Counted from the stretch's first letter, positions 10,184 to 19,917 are shown. The stretch is DNA of 64,000 bases from a bacterium (GCA_905221125.1 CAJNBY010000012.1:1-64000); one strand, 5' to 3'. Notes: a model not told the origin generated them from the letters alone. A program made the numbers and translations.

Positions 10184-11299
10184 TTAGACATTAAAGCGGA
10201 ATTCCATGATATCGCCGTCTTGAACGATATATTCTTTTCCTTCTTCACGCAAGCGTCCAGCTTCTTTTACGGCCTTTTCAGATCCATATTTCACCAAATC
10301 ATCATATGACATGGTAACTGCACGAATAAAGCCTTTTTCAAAGTCTGAATGGATAATACCAGCTGCTTGAGGAGCCTTCATACCACGTTTGAAGGTCCAA
10401 GCGCGAACTTCTTTTTCACCAGCTGTGAAGTAAGTTCCAAGTCCAAGTAAGTGGTAAGCTGCACGAGTCAACTTGTCAACGCCTGATTCTGTCAAACCAA
10501 GAGCTTCAAGAAACTCTTGCTTGTCTTCTTCGTCTAACTCAGAAATTTCTTCCTCAGCACGCGCAGAAATAACGACTACTTCAGCATTTTCTGTCGCTGC
10601 AAATTCGCGAATTTGTTTGACATAGTCGATAGAATCTGGATCTGAAACTACATCCTCATCTACATTGGCAACATAAAGAACTGGTTTAGTTGTCAAAAGG
10701 AAAAGACCTTTGACAACTTTTTGTTCTTCATCTGTAAATTCGATGGTGCGAGCTGATTTTCCATCTTCAAGAACTGGTTTAATCTTTTGAAGAACATTGA
10801 ATTCTGCTACTGATTCTTTATCTTTTTGCGTACGTGCCATCTTTTCCACACGCACATAGCGCTTATTAACTGATTCTAAGTCAGCAAGAATCAACTCTAG
10901 GTTAATGGTATCAATATCTGCAAGTGGATCCACAAAGGCATCTTCACGTCCTTGCTCGCGCATCACATTTTCATCATCAAAAGCACGAACTACGTGAACA
11001 ATCGCATCTACTTCACGAATATTAGCCAAGAATTTATTCCCTAGCCCTTCTCCTTTTGAAGCTCCTTTTACAATCCCTGCAATATCTGTAAATTCAAATG
11101 TTGTTGGCACTGTCTTTTTAGGTGTAATCATTTCCGTTAGTTTTTGGAGGCGTTCATCTGGAACTTCTACCATTCCAACGTTTGGATCAATAGTCGCAAA
11201 TGGGTAGTTTGCTGCCTCTGCTCCTGCTTTTGTAATTGCATTAAATAGTGTTGATTTACCAACATTTGGCAAACCAACGATACCTGCTGTTAAAGCCAT
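10184..11299 (-). CDS. ychF: Redox-regulated ATPase/GTPase YchF
   Basis: Obg-family P-loop NTPase (OLA1/YchF) that binds ribosomes and prefers ATP. The 371-residue protein shows G1 GLPNVGKST (about 8-16), switch region TTFEFTDIAG, a coiled-coil insertion, the divergent G4 region (YVANVDED), and a C-terminal TGS domain ending MEFRFNV. The length is standard. It lies between a DUF951 gene and pth, the usual streptococcal order from dnaN to pth. Confidence 0.97.
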   Translation of the reverse strand: MALTAGIVGLPNVGKSTLFNAITKAGAEAANYPFATIDPNVGMVEVPDERLQKLTEMITPKKTVPTTFEFTDIAGIVKGASKGEGLGNKFLANIREVDAIVHVVRAFDDENVMREQGREDAFVDPLADIDTINLELILADLESVNKRYVRVEKMARTQKDKESVAEFNVLQKIKPVLEDGKSARTIEFTDEEQKVVKGLFLLTTKPVLYVANVDEDVVSDPDSIDYVKQIREFAATENAEVVVISARAEEEISELDEEDKQEFLEALGLTESGVDKLTRAAYHLLGLGTYFTAGEKEVRAWTFKRGMKAPQAAGIIHSDFEKGFIRAVTMSYDDLVKYGSEKAVKEAGRLREEGKEYIVQDGDIMEFRFNV

Positions 11300-11383
11300 A
11301 TTTTTTCATTCTCCATTTTCATTTCAATCCCTAATATTATAACACAAAAAGGGAAAACTTGCTAACCCTCTAACTAAGGCTTC

Positions 11384-11578
11384 TTAGTCAATAATTTTAT
11401 TCATTTTTCGATCAAAATCATAGCGCCCCATCATGACAACATGGTCACAATTACTACATTTGATTTTGATATCTGCTCCTACACGCGTAATTTCCCAACG
11501 ATTTGCTTTTTTACCAGTCGACTTGATGGTACAAGCGTGTGGTTTTTTCATTTCAACAAAATTTCCAACTTGATACAT
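11384..11578 (-). CDS. DUF951 family small RNA-binding-like protein
   Basis: A 64-residue protein beginning MYQVGNFVEMKKPHAC with a CSNCDHVVMMGR segment; this matches the DUF951 family found next to ychF in many Firmicutes. The start at 11578 is chosen for its AAAGGAGAG ribosome-binding site; an upstream in-frame ATG at 11632 lies inside the dnaN terminator. Cysteines at CxIK...CSNC could bind zinc (inference). A TGATATAAT promoter element (minus strand, about 11598-11606) lies 20 bp upstream. Function is unknown. Confidence 0.88.
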   Translation of the reverse strand: MYQVGNFVEMKKPHACTIKSTGKKANRWEITRVGADIKIKCSNCDHVVMMGRYDFDRKMNKIID

Positions 11579-11611
11579 ACTACTCTCCTTTTCTTTTTCG
11601 ATTATATCATA

Positions 11612-11639
11612 AAAGAGGCGAGCTAAGCTCAACCTCTTT
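11612..11639 (-). terminator. Terminator after dnaN
   Basis: On the minus strand AAAGAGGTTGAGC-TTA-GCTCGCCTCTTT is followed by TATG. It lies between the dnaN stop codon and the promoter of the DUF951 gene, so DUF951 and ychF appear to be transcribed separately from dnaAN. Confidence 0.8.
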
Positions 11640-11642
11640 CAC

Positions 11643-12779
11643 TTAATTTGTACGGACTGGTGTAATGAGCTGCATGAAGTCCTCTTCAGTATCTGCTGGC
11701 ACAAGAGTAAATGGACGAACAGCTGAGATAAAGCTAATAGTCACCTTTTCGCTATTTAACGCTTTAAGAGAATCAATCAAGTAAGTTGGGTTGAAACTAA
11801 TGGTCAAATCTTCACCAGTAACCTGATCAGTATCGATTTCTTCGTTTACTTTACCAACTTCTGGAGAGTGAACATGGGCGCTAACAACCCCACCTTTAAT
11901 TTCAAGCTTTACAGTACCATTTTGAGTCGCACTTGATAAAAGGCGAGCACGTTCCATTGACTGACGTAAGTTTACCACATCAAAAATAATTGTAGTGTTA
12001 AAGTCTGTTGGAATCAAACGATCTGTATCAGGATAGTTACCTTCTAACAGACGTGTGTAGAAGCTAATATTTTCGCTTCTAAAGAGGATTTGATTGTTAG
12101 CAAAGAAAATCTCTACAGTTTCAATATCATCTGTAAAAACCGCTGAAAATTCGCGTAAAGAACGGCTAGGAATTACAACATCAAAATCATCACTATTTTT
12201 CTCCAGTGTTAATTTTTTCTGGCTTAGACGATGAGAGTCTGTCGCAACTGTTTTTAGCTCCTTGTGTTGGCTCAATACGAAGTGGACACCTGTCAAAATT
12301 GGACGACTTTCTTGTGTACTTGCAGCAAAAGCTGTTTCATTGATAATTTTCTTGAGTAATTTTGTTTCAAGAACCAAAGGAGTGCTTGCTGAAATTTCTT
12401 GGATTCGTGGATATTGCTCGCTATCTTTTCCTTTTAGGGTAATTTCTGATTTGCCACTGGTTAAAACAATTTGATTTTGTTCAATTTCTTTAAAATCAAG
12501 AGTCACATCAGGTAGACTAGATACAACATTGATAAAGAAAGAAGCTTCAAGAAGGATCGAACCTAGAGAAGTAATTAACAAACCAGCATCTTCATTTTTT
12601 TGAGAAATAAAATTTTCAATTGAAATTTGACCATTTGAACCAATTAAAGTAACACCTTCATTGGTCACATCAATTTTGACAGTTGATAAAATAGGAATAG
12701 CATTTTTAGAACTAATAGCTCTTTTAGTAGTATTTAAGGCTTGTAGAAATAAATTTTTATTAATTGAAAAATGAATCAT
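11643..12779 (-). CDS. dnaN: DNA polymerase III beta subunit (sliding clamp)
   Basis: The ring-shaped processivity clamp of the replisome. The 378-residue protein starts MIHFSINKNLFLQALNTTKRAIS and has the three repeated clamp domains expected for the family, with the conserved RPILTGVHF and C-terminal FTLVPADTEEDFMQLITPVR segments. The C-terminal peptide corresponds to the hydrophobic pocket that binds polymerase and other partners. It follows dnaA by 158 bp, a gap that contains several DnaA boxes. Confidence 0.98.
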   Translation of the reverse strand: MIHFSINKNLFLQALNTTKRAISSKNAIPILSTVKIDVTNEGVTLIGSNGQISIENFISQKNEDAGLLITSLGSILLEASFFINVVSSLPDVTLDFKEIEQNQIVLTSGKSEITLKGKDSEQYPRIQEISASTPLVLETKLLKKIINETAFAASTQESRPILTGVHFVLSQHKELKTVATDSHRLSQKKLTLEKNSDDFDVVIPSRSLREFSAVFTDDIETVEIFFANNQILFRSENISFYTRLLEGNYPDTDRLIPTDFNTTIIFDVVNLRQSMERARLLSSATQNGTVKLEIKGGVVSAHVHSPEVGKVNEEIDTDQVTGEDLTISFNPTYLIDSLKALNSEKVTISFISAVRPFTLVPADTEEDFMQLITPVRTN

Positions 12780-12842
12780 GGATTCTCCTTTATTTATTTT
12801 TAGTATTAGAAGGATAATAGTAATAATAGAGTCTGTGAAATC

Positions 12843-12935
12843 TGTGGAAAACAGACTTAAGGTAAGTCATATCAAGTTTTTTGGCTTGTTTAAAAAATGT
12901 GGATAAAAAAGATAAAAAAGCGAAAGTTATCCACA
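12843..12935. promoter_or_regulatory. DnaA-box cluster between dnaA and dnaN
   Basis: Two perfect DnaA boxes are visible: TGTGGATAA at 12898-12906 (minus orientation) and TTATCCACA at 12927-12935 (plus). A near match TGTGGAAAA lies at 12843-12851. Together with the cluster upstream of dnaA this makes a bipartite arrangement as in other Firmicutes origins. The 158-bp gap is AT-rich. Confidence 0.85.
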
Positions 12936-12937
12936 AG

Positions 12938-14299
12938 TTATTTTATTTTCTTTTTGATTGATTCAATTTCTAAACGTAAATTATCATCTTCATCAATCAA
13001 AGATTTAATTTTTGCATGGGCGTGAATGACTGTTGTATGATCTTTTCCTCCAAATTCCTTCCCAATTTTTGGAAGACTATTATCTGTCAGTTCTCTAGAT
13101 AAATACATGGCTACTTGACGGGCCAAAACAATATTTTGAAGGCGTCTGCTTCCCTTCATTTCTTTGACACTAACACCATAAAAGTTACCAACTTCATTTT
13201 GGATTTTGTCAATTGGGATGACGAGCATTTGGCTAACATCTTGTTTACGAGCTCTAATAGCTTCTGCAGCAATATCAATAGTGATATCCTTGATTTTTTT
13301 TACTCTGGCAATTAAAGTGATGTCGTTGATGGCTCCCTCAAGATCTCGAACATTTGAATCAAATTGCCCAGCTAGGTATTCTAGAGTATCACTTTGGAAA
13401 TTGTAGCCTAAATGTTCTGTTTTACTTTGTAAAATGGCAATACGTGTTTCAAAGTCAGGAGGTGTAATGGTTTGTGTTAAACCCCAACTAAAGCGCGTGA
13501 CAAGCCTCTCCTCGAGCCCTTCTAGATGTTTTGGACTTCGATCACTCGTTAGGACAATCTGTTTTTGCTTGTCATGAAGGGCATTAAAGGTATTGAAAAA
13601 TTCTTCCTGAGTTGCGACTTTTTTTCCGCTGAGTGACTGGATATCATCGATTAACAAAAGATCAAGACTGCGGTAGGTCTTTTTAAACTTTTCCATTTCC
13701 CCAAGCCTTAGGTGATCCAGAAAGTCATTAATAAAGCTTTCAGCAGGAATGTACTTAACACGCGCATCAGGAATATTTTTCAAAATCTCATTCCCAATCG
13801 CATTGAGCAAATGAGTCTTCCCAAGCCCAGGTCCCCCATAGATAAAAAGAGGATTATAGGTCAGAGCCAAATCTTCAGAAACAGCCAAGGCGGCTGATAC
13901 AGCCCAAACATTTCCATCCCCTTGGATAAAATTATCAAAGGTATACTTCTCTTTTAATCCAGTATCTGAATAAGGAATAGAAGCTAACTTTGGACTATAG
14001 TCATATAAAGTTGAATTTGTAGCTTCTTCAACTTGTGATATAGTCGTATCTTGAGGTTTTGTGAAAATATAGTGGGGAGTTATTTCAGCATCATAAATCT
14101 CAAAACCAGCTACTACAATGATATCTTTTAGTTGTTTTTCCCAGACCATTTCCATTTCAGATCGTGGTAAAAATATAGTAGCAACATTTTCTTCTACCTT
14201 GATGAGTTCAGCTTGAATAGCATAGAAATCATACATGGATCGAGTTAGTCTTTCTTGCGCAAATTCTAAGATACGATTCCAAAATTGTTTTTCTTTCAA
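12938..14299 (-). CDS. dnaA: Chromosomal replication initiator DnaA
   Basis: AAA+ protein that binds DnaA boxes and melts oriC. The 453-residue protein has the N-terminal domain I ([15 protein letters not shown]), Walker A GGPGLGKT (155-162), Walker B LLIDDIQ, and the C-terminal DNA-binding helix-turn-helix with [15 protein letters not shown]. The start codon is TTG (14297-14299), supported by the perfect-looking AAAGGAGGA ribosome-binding site 8 bp upstream. A TGGTAAAAT extended -10 element lies at 14347-14355 on the minus strand. DnaA boxes around the promoter suggest autoregulation. Confidence 0.98.
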   Translation of the reverse strand: MKEKQFWNRILEFAQERLTRSMYDFYAIQAELIKVEENVATIFLPRSEMEMVWEKQLKDIIVVAGFEIYDAEITPHYIFTKPQDTTISQVEEATNSTLYDYSPKLASIPYSDTGLKEKYTFDNFIQGDGNVWAVSAALAVSEDLALTYNPLFIYGGPGLGKTHLLNAIGNEILKNIPDARVKYIPAESFINDFLDHLRLGEMEKFKKTYRSLDLLLIDDIQSLSGKKVATQEEFFNTFNALHDKQKQIVLTSDRSPKHLEGLEERLVTRFSWGLTQTITPPDFETRIAILQSKTEHLGYNFQSDTLEYLAGQFDSNVRDLEGAINDITLIARVKKIKDITIDIAAEAIRARKQDVSQMLVIPIDKIQNEVGNFYGVSVKEMKGSRRLQNIVLARQVAMYLSRELTDNSLPKIGKEFGGKDHTTVIHAHAKIKSLIDEDDNLRLEIESIKKKIK

Positions 14300-14368
14300 T
14301 CCGTTCTCCTCCTTTACTACTTGTTTAAAAGTTTAATGCTAGACTTATTTTACCATAGATAGTAAGAA

Positions 14369-14485
14369 TTTTCCACAAGCTGTGAAAAATAATCCACAAT
14401 GTTATCAAGTTTTATCCACAGGTTGGGGATAAAATTAAAAACTATTGATTTATTAAGCTTTTTATCGAAAAAAATAGTGGATAAC
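14369..14485. other. Origin of replication oriC, main DnaA-box region upstream of dnaA
   Basis: The gap between dnaA and parB contains a perfect DnaA box TTATCCACA at 14412-14420. Near matches are TTTTCCACA (14369-14377), TGTGAAAAA (14381-14389), TAATCCACA (14390-14398) and AGTGGATAA (14477-14485). An AT-rich stretch (about 14429-14475) between the perfect box and the last near match could be the unwinding element. No ORF is present in 14300-14515. Confidence 0.85.
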
Positions 14486-14515
14486 CTTGTGAGATAAAAA
14501 AATAAAAGAACAGCC

Positions 14516-15274
14516 TTATTTCAGGCTGTTGATAATTCTACTGTATTCTTCTTGATTTGAAAAAGAAATAATGATTTTTCCACTGTCTTTTTTAGATAGT
14601 TTGATTTTTACATCTAATCCGAGTAGTTTTTTTAACTGTTCTTCTTCATTTTGTATGAAATGATCATTTTTTTGCTGTTTCTTTTGTTTTTTCTCTGTCA
14701 GAAGAGCTTCTAACTTCCTTACAGAAATGTCTTCCTCTATAATTCGTTGAAAGAAATAGTCTTGTTGTTCCTTATTCAACCCGACTAGAGAACGCGCATG
14801 GGCTTGTGATAGTTTGCCATTTTCTACTTCTGAGAGGATCGGTTCTGGCAAGGAAAGCAAACGAATGGAGTTGCTGATGTAAGGACGAGACTTGCCCATT
14901 TTATCTGCAATTTCAGCATGGGTAAATCCTTTCTCTACGAGAGATTCATAGGCGCGTGCTTCTTCTATTGGATTTAAATTTTCTCTCTGTAAATTTTCAA
15001 TGATAGACTGGACCATCATCTCTTGATCTGAAAGTTGTTTAACAACAGCTGGGATAGACCTTAGACCAGCTAAAAGTGAAGCACGATATCGTCTCTCTCC
15101 TGCAAGGATTTCATAACCAATCACAGGAGATTGACGAACAATAATCGGTTGAATGACCCCATTTTCTTTGATAGACTGTGCTAGTTCATGTAGTTTTTCT
15201 CTATCAAATTCTTTTCGAGGTTGATAGGGATTTTTTTGTATATCCGTGATAGAAATTATTTCAAATTTTTCCAT
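14516..15274 (-). CDS. parB: Chromosome-partitioning protein ParB/Spo0J
   Basis: CTP-dependent DNA clamp that loads at parS and recruits SMC. The 252-residue protein has the N-terminal ParB domain with NPYQPRKEF, the CTP-binding AGERRYRAS motif (GERRYRA), the parS-reading helix-turn-helix (THAEIADKMGKSRPYISNSI), and a C-terminal dimerization domain. No parA lies beside it, as is usual for streptococci. It follows htrA by 57 bp on the same strand, so it may be co-transcribed with htrA. Candidate parS sites are at 2932, 24851 and 36070. Confidence 0.97.
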   Translation of the reverse strand: MEKFEIISITDIQKNPYQPRKEFDREKLHELAQSIKENGVIQPIIVRQSPVIGYEILAGERRYRASLLAGLRSIPAVVKQLSDQEMMVQSIIENLQRENLNPIEEARAYESLVEKGFTHAEIADKMGKSRPYISNSIRLLSLPEPILSEVENGKLSQAHARSLVGLNKEQQDYFFQRIIEEDISVRKLEALLTEKKQKKQQKNDHFIQNEEEQLKKLLGLDVKIKLSKKDSGKIIISFSNQEEYSRIINSLK

Positions 15275-15331
15275 GATTCTACACTAACACATCTTTTCTT
15301 TTATGTAAAGCTTTCTTTACATAGATGTCAA

Positions 15332-16534
<1,203 letters not shown>

Positions 16535-16542
16535 TTACTGAA

Positions 16543-16575
16543 AGTATAAACTGACTAGCTTAATTATAACTTAAA
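16543..16575 (-). promoter_or_regulatory. CiaR-controlled promoter of htrA
   Basis: On the minus strand TTTAAG-TTATA-ATTAAG (16559-16575) matches the CiaR direct repeat TTTAAG-N5-TTTAAG with one mismatch. A TATACT -10 element (16543-16548) follows 10 bp downstream, the spacing known for CiaR-activated promoters. Confidence 0.8.
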
Positions 16576-16583
16576 CATAAAAG

Positions 16584-16625
16584 TTTTTCACAGACTGTGG
16601 ATAACTTCCAAAAATCTGTGGTTTT
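16584..16625. promoter_or_regulatory. Third DnaA-box cluster, between htrA and rlmH
   Basis: A perfect box TGTGGATAA lies at 16596-16604. It is preceded by TTTTTCACA (16584-16592) and followed by TGTGGTTTT (16617-16625), both weaker. The cluster sits at the switch in gene orientation, about 2.2 kb from oriC. Confidence 0.65.
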
Positions 16626-16695
16626 CTCGGTTAAAATTAACCTTTTATTTTGTGAATAAGATGTGAAAAAATAGAGAATATGTTAGAATAGAGTC

Positions 16696-17175
16696 ATGAA
16701 AATTAAAGTTGTAACAGTTGGGAAACTGAAAGAAAAGTATTTAAAAGATGGTATCGCGGAATATTCAAAACGAATTTCTCGATTTGCTAAGCTTGAAATG
16801 ATTGAGCTAGCAGATGAAAAAACACCAGATAAGGCCAGTGAGTCAGAAAATCAAAAGATTTTAGAAATAGAAGGTCAGAGAATTTTATCAAAAGTTGGTG
16901 ACCGTGATTTCGTTATTGTGTTGGCTATCGAAGGGAGAACTTTCTCCTCAGAAGAATTTAGTAAGCAGTTAGAAGAAGCTCCTATAAAAGGATTTTCTAC
17001 TCTTACCTTTATTATTGGAGGGAGTTTAGGATTATCATCAGCTGTAAAAAAGAGAGCTAATCTTTCTGTCAGTTTTGGTCGCTTAACCTTTCCCCATCAG
17101 TTAATGAGACTAGTTCTTGCTGAACAAATTTATCGCGCTTTTACGATTCAGCAAGGCTCCCCCTATCATAAATAG
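16696..17175 (+). CDS. rlmH: 23S rRNA (pseudouridine1915-N3)-methyltransferase RlmH
   Basis: SPOUT-class methyltransferase acting on helix 69 of 23S rRNA in the assembled 70S ribosome. The 159-residue protein has the family start [23 protein letters not shown], the SAM-binding knot region [10 protein letters not shown], and the C-terminal [19 protein letters not shown]. The length is typical. No clear Shine-Dalgarno sequence precedes the ATG. A TGTTAGAAT extended -10 element ends 6 bp upstream, so the mRNA may be leaderless. It is followed closely by tRNA-Arg. Confidence 0.97.
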   Translation: MKIKVVTVGKLKEKYLKDGIAEYSKRISRFAKLEMIELADEKTPDKASESENQKILEIEGQRILSKVGDRDFVIVLAIEGRTFSSEEFSKQLEEAPIKGFSTLTFIIGGSLGLSSAVKKRANLSVSFGRLTFPHQLMRLVLAEQIYRAFTIQQGSPYHK

Positions 17176-17179
17176 AAAA

Positions 17180-17208
17180 TTGACTTTTAATTGAATTTTT
17201 GGTAGAAT
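17180..17208 (+). promoter_or_regulatory. Promoter of tRNA-Arg
   Basis: TTGACT (17180-17185), 17-bp spacer, TAGAAT (17203-17208), beginning 4 bp after the rlmH stop codon and ending 10 bp before the tRNA. Confidence 0.75.
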
Positions 17209-17218
17209 AATTGTGTTA

Positions 17219-17292
17219 GGTCTCATAGCTCAGCTGGATAGAGCATTCGCCTTCTAAGCGAACGGTCGCAGGTTCGAATCCTGCTGGGATCA
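17219..17292 (+). tRNA. tRNA-Arg (anticodon TCT)
   Basis: A 74-nt cloverleaf: acceptor GGTCTCA/TGGGATC, anticodon loop CTTCTAA giving TCT, and T-arm GCAGGTTCGAATCCTGC. The CCA end is not encoded. It flanks comC, the conserved position at the pneumococcal com locus. Confidence 0.95.
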
Positions 17293-17302
17293 ATATAGTA
17301 GT

Positions 17303-17329
17303 AAAGCTGGGAATTTTCCCGGCTTTTTT
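17303..17329 (+). terminator. Terminator after tRNA-Arg
   Basis: AAGCTGGGAA/TTTTCCCGGCTT hairpin followed by TTTT. It separates the tRNA from the comCDE promoter. Confidence 0.85.
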
Positions 17330-17340
17330 CTTAAAAAAGT

Positions 17341-17407
17341 ACACTTGAGGAGAAAAAAATGACAGTTGAGAGAATTTTATCTAAAACGAAATTCCATTTT
17401 GTATAAT
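17341..17407 (+). promoter_or_regulatory. ComE-binding direct repeat and promoter of comCDE
   Basis: Two imperfect 9-bp direct repeats, ACACTTGAG (17341-17349) and ACAGTTGAG (17362-17370), are separated by 12 bp, exactly two helical turns from start to start. This matches the ComE box of early competence genes. A TATAAT -10 element lies at 17402-17407, and no good -35 is visible, as expected for an activator-dependent promoter. Confidence 0.9.
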
Positions 17408-17456
17408 GGTTTTTGTAAGTTAGCTTACAAGAAAAAACATTTTAGGAGATTTTATT

Positions 17457-17582
17457 ATGAAAAACACAGTTAAATTGGAACAGTTTGTAGCCTTGAAGGA
17501 AAAAGACTTGCAGGAGATTAAAGGTGGGGAGATGAGACTGCCAAAAATCCTCCGTGATTTTATTTTCCCAAGAAAAAAGTAA
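17457..17582 (+). CDS. comC: Competence-stimulating peptide precursor ComC
   Basis: A 41-codon gene with the double-glycine leader [19 protein letters not shown]...IKGG followed by the mature 17-residue peptide [17 protein letters not shown]. ComAB cleaves after GG and exports the peptide, which is sensed by ComD. The leader fits the streptococcal bacteriocin-type family. The mature peptide differs from the common pneumococcal CSP-1 (EMRLSKFFRDFILQRKK) and CSP-2 (EMRISRIILDFLFLRKK). A TTTAGGAGA ribosome-binding site precedes the ATG. It is the first gene of comCDE, 20 bp before comD. Confidence 0.96.
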   Translation: MKNTVKLEQFVALKEKDLQEIKGGEMRLPKILRDFIFPRKK

Positions 17583-17602
17583 TAAAATAAGGGGAAAGAG
17601 TA

Positions 17603-18928
17603 ATGAATTTATTTGGATTTGGGACAGTTATTGGTCATTTTTTAATTATTAGTCACAGTTACCGTTTAATTTGTAAAGATCAAATAAAATCAAAGGAACT
17701 ATATTTTTTTGGTATCTATACATTACTAGTAGAAGCAGTACTTGAACTTTCCTTTTATCTTCTATATTTAGATGAAATAGTGATTGAAAGATTTTTATTT
17801 CCTTTGGGCTTATATTCCTATTTTCGATGGATTAAACAGTATGAGAGGGATAGAGGACTATTCCTAAGTTTACTACTATCTCTTTTATATGAGAGCACTC
17901 ATAACTTTCTGTCCGTAACTTTCTCCTCTATAACAGGAGATAACTTTGTTTCACAATATCATGACCCATTCTTTTTCGTTGTAACGGTGTTGACCTATTT
18001 TGTTGTCTTAAAAATCATTCATTATTTCCATTTGGAACTATCCTATTTTGACAAAGACTACCTCTATCCTTTCTTGAAAAAAGTATTTTTTGCTTTACTA
18101 CTGCTCCATACTGCATCTTTCGTTTCAGATATGGTAAGTACGGTTAAACATTTGAATAGTTTTGGAAGTATTTTGTCATCTATAGTCTTTATTTCTCTCC
18201 TTTTGACCTTCTTTGCAATGAATTCTCATAAAGTTCAAATGGAGAAAGAGATTGCTTTGAAGCAGAAAAAATTTGAACAGAAACATTTACAGAATTACAC
18301 AGATGAAATTGTCGGTCTGTATAATGAAATCCGTGGTTTTCGACATGATTATGCTGGGATGCTTGTCAGCATGCAGATGGCAATTGACAGTGGTGATTTA
18401 CAGGAAATTGACAGAGTTTACAATGAAGTTTTGGTTAAAGCCAATCATAAATTGCGTTCAGATAAGTACACTTACTTTGATTTGAACAACATAGAAGATT
18501 CAGCTTTACGAAGTTTGGTTGCTCAGTCCATTGTCTATGCAAGAAATAATGGTGTAGAGTTTACACTGGAAGTAAAAGATACGATTACCAGGCTCCCAAT
18601 TGAACTATTGGATTTGGTTCGTATCATGAGCGTTTTATTGAACAATGCTGTCGAAGGATCGGCTGATAGCTATAAAAAGCAGATGGAAGTAGCAGTTATT
18701 AAGATGGAAACTGAAACAGTTATTGTAATTCAGAATTCATGTAAAATGACGATGACTCCTTCAGGAGATCTATTTGCCTTAGGATTCTCCACTAAGGGAA
18801 GAAATCGAGGAGTCGGATTAAATAATGTGAAAGAACTACTAGATAAGTACAACAATATTATTTTAGAAACAGAGATGGAAGGCAGTACATTTAGACAAAT
18901 TATTAGATTTAAGAGGGAATTTGAATGA
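17603..18928 (+). CDS. comD: Competence histidine kinase ComD (CSP receptor)
   Basis: HPK10-family sensor kinase of 441 residues. Six to seven hydrophobic helices occupy about residues 1-205, followed by a coiled linker (MEKEIALKQKKFEQKHLQ) and the kinase. The phosphorylated His is H248 in GFRHDY. The N-box is LLNNAVEGS and the G-box GVGLNNVKELLDKY. The kinase lacks a classical DxGxG motif, as is normal for HPK10. The membrane part determines CSP specificity and should match the peptide encoded just upstream. The stop codon overlaps the comE start (ATGA). Confidence 0.97.
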   Translation: MNLFGFGTVIGHFLIISHSYRLICKDQIKSKELYFFGIYTLLVEAVLELSFYLLYLDEIVIERFLFPLGLYSYFRWIKQYERDRGLFLSLLLSLLYESTHNFLSVTFSSITGDNFVSQYHDPFFFVVTVLTYFVVLKIIHYFHLELSYFDKDYLYPFLKKVFFALLLLHTASFVSDMVSTVKHLNSFGSILSSIVFISLLLTFFAMNSHKVQMEKEIALKQKKFEQKHLQNYTDEIVGLYNEIRGFRHDYAGMLVSMQMAIDSGDLQEIDRVYNEVLVKANHKLRSDKYTYFDLNNIEDSALRSLVAQSIVYARNNGVEFTLEVKDTITRLPIELLDLVRIMSVLLNNAVEGSADSYKKQMEVAVIKMETETVIVIQNSCKMTMTPSGDLFALGFSTKGRNRGVGLNNVKELLDKYNNIILETEMEGSTFRQIIRFKREFE

Positions 18929-19677
18929 AAGTTTTAATTTTAGAAGATGTTATTGAACATCAAGTGAGACTAGAGAGAATATTGGATGAAATTTCGAAAG
19001 AATCGAATATTCCAATATCATACAAGACAACAGGAAAAGTCCGTGAATTTGAAGAATACATTGAAAACGATGAAGTAAATCAGCTTTATTTCCTAGATAT
19101 CGATATTCATGGAATTGAGAAAAAGGGATTTGAAGTGGCTCAGCTCATTCGTCATTACAATCCTTACGCTATTATCGTCTTTATCACCAGTCGGTCAGAG
19201 TTTGCGACTTTGACCTATAAATACCAGGTATCAGCCCTAGATTTTGTTGATAAGGATATCAATGATGAGATGTTTAAGAAGAGAATTGAGCAAAATATCT
19301 TCTACACGAAGAGTATGTTACTTGAAAATGAAGATGTGGTAGATTATTTTGATTACAATTACAAGGGAAATGATTTAAAAATTCCTTACCATGATATTTT
19401 GTATATTGAAACGACAGGAGTCTCTCATAAATTGCGCATTATTGGTAAGAATTTTGCCAAAGAGTTTTACGGTACCATGACAGATATTCAGGAAAAGGAC
19501 AAACATACCCAGCGATTTTATTCTCCTCATAAGTCATTTTTGGTAAATATAGGAAACATCAGAGAAATTGATCGAAAGAATCTAGAAGTTGTTTTCTATG
19601 AAGACCATCGCTGTCCTATTTCAAGGTTAAAAATTAGAAAGTTAAAAGATATTTTAGAGAAAAAATCTCAAAAGTGA
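18925..19677 (+). CDS. comE: Competence response regulator ComE
   Basis: A 250-residue response regulator with an N-terminal receiver domain (phosphoacceptor D58 in YFLDIDIHG) and a C-terminal LytTR DNA-binding domain (about 140-245, with YIETTGVSHKL and FYSPHKSFLVNI). Phosphorylated ComE activates comCDE, comAB and comX through direct repeats like the one at 17341. It is translationally coupled to comD by a 4-bp overlap. A tRNA promoter begins at its stop codon. Confidence 0.97.
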   Translation: MKVLILEDVIEHQVRLERILDEISKESNIPISYKTTGKVREFEEYIENDEVNQLYFLDIDIHGIEKKGFEVAQLIRHYNPYAIIVFITSRSEFATLTYKYQVSALDFVDKDINDEMFKKRIEQNIFYTKSMLLENEDVVDYFDYNYKGNDLKIPYHDILYIETTGVSHKLRIIGKNFAKEFYGTMTDIQEKDKHTQRFYSPHKSFLVNIGNIREIDRKNLEVVFYEDHRCPISRLKIRKLKDILEKKSQK

Positions 19678-19705
19678 TTGACAATTAGTAAGAAATTGAT
19701 ATAAT
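19678..19705 (+). promoter_or_regulatory. Promoter of tRNA-Glu/tRNA-Asn
   Basis: Consensus TTGACA (19678-19683), 16-bp spacer, TATAAT (19700-19705). The -35 begins directly after the comE stop codon. Confidence 0.88.
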
Positions 19706-19728
19706 GGTTATATCTGCTACAGATAGAA

Positions 19729-19800
19729 GGTCCGTTGGTCAAGGGGTTAAGACACCGCCTTTTCACGGCGGTAACACGGGTTCGAATCCCGTACGGACTA
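19729..19800 (+). tRNA. tRNA-Glu (anticodon TTC)
   Basis: A 72-nt cloverleaf: acceptor GGTCCGT/ACGGACT, anticodon stem CCGCC/GGCGG with loop TTTTCAC giving TTC, and T-arm ACGGGTTCGAATCCCGT. It is the 3' flank of comCDE, as in pneumococcus. Confidence 0.95.
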
Positions 19801-19805
19801 TTTTA

Positions 19806-19879
19806 TCCGCCATAGCTCAGTTGGTAGTAGCGCATGACTGTTAATCATGATGTCGTAGGTTCGAGTCCTACTGGCGGAG
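19806..19879 (+). tRNA. tRNA-Asn (anticodon GTT)
   Basis: A 74-nt cloverleaf: acceptor TCCGCCA/TGGCGGA with discriminator G, anticodon loop CTGTTAA giving GTT, and T-arm GTAGGTTCGAGTCCTAC. It lies 5 bp after tRNA-Glu, probably on one transcript. Confidence 0.95.
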
Positions 19880-19890
19880 TATAGATAAAA

Positions 19891-19917
19891 GGGAACACAG
19901 CTGTGTTCCTCTTTTTA
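19891..19917 (+). terminator. Terminator after the tRNA pair
   Basis: A perfect 18-bp palindrome GGAACACAGCTGTGTTCC followed by TCTTTTT. It may also end the converging TetR transcript. Confidence 0.88.
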
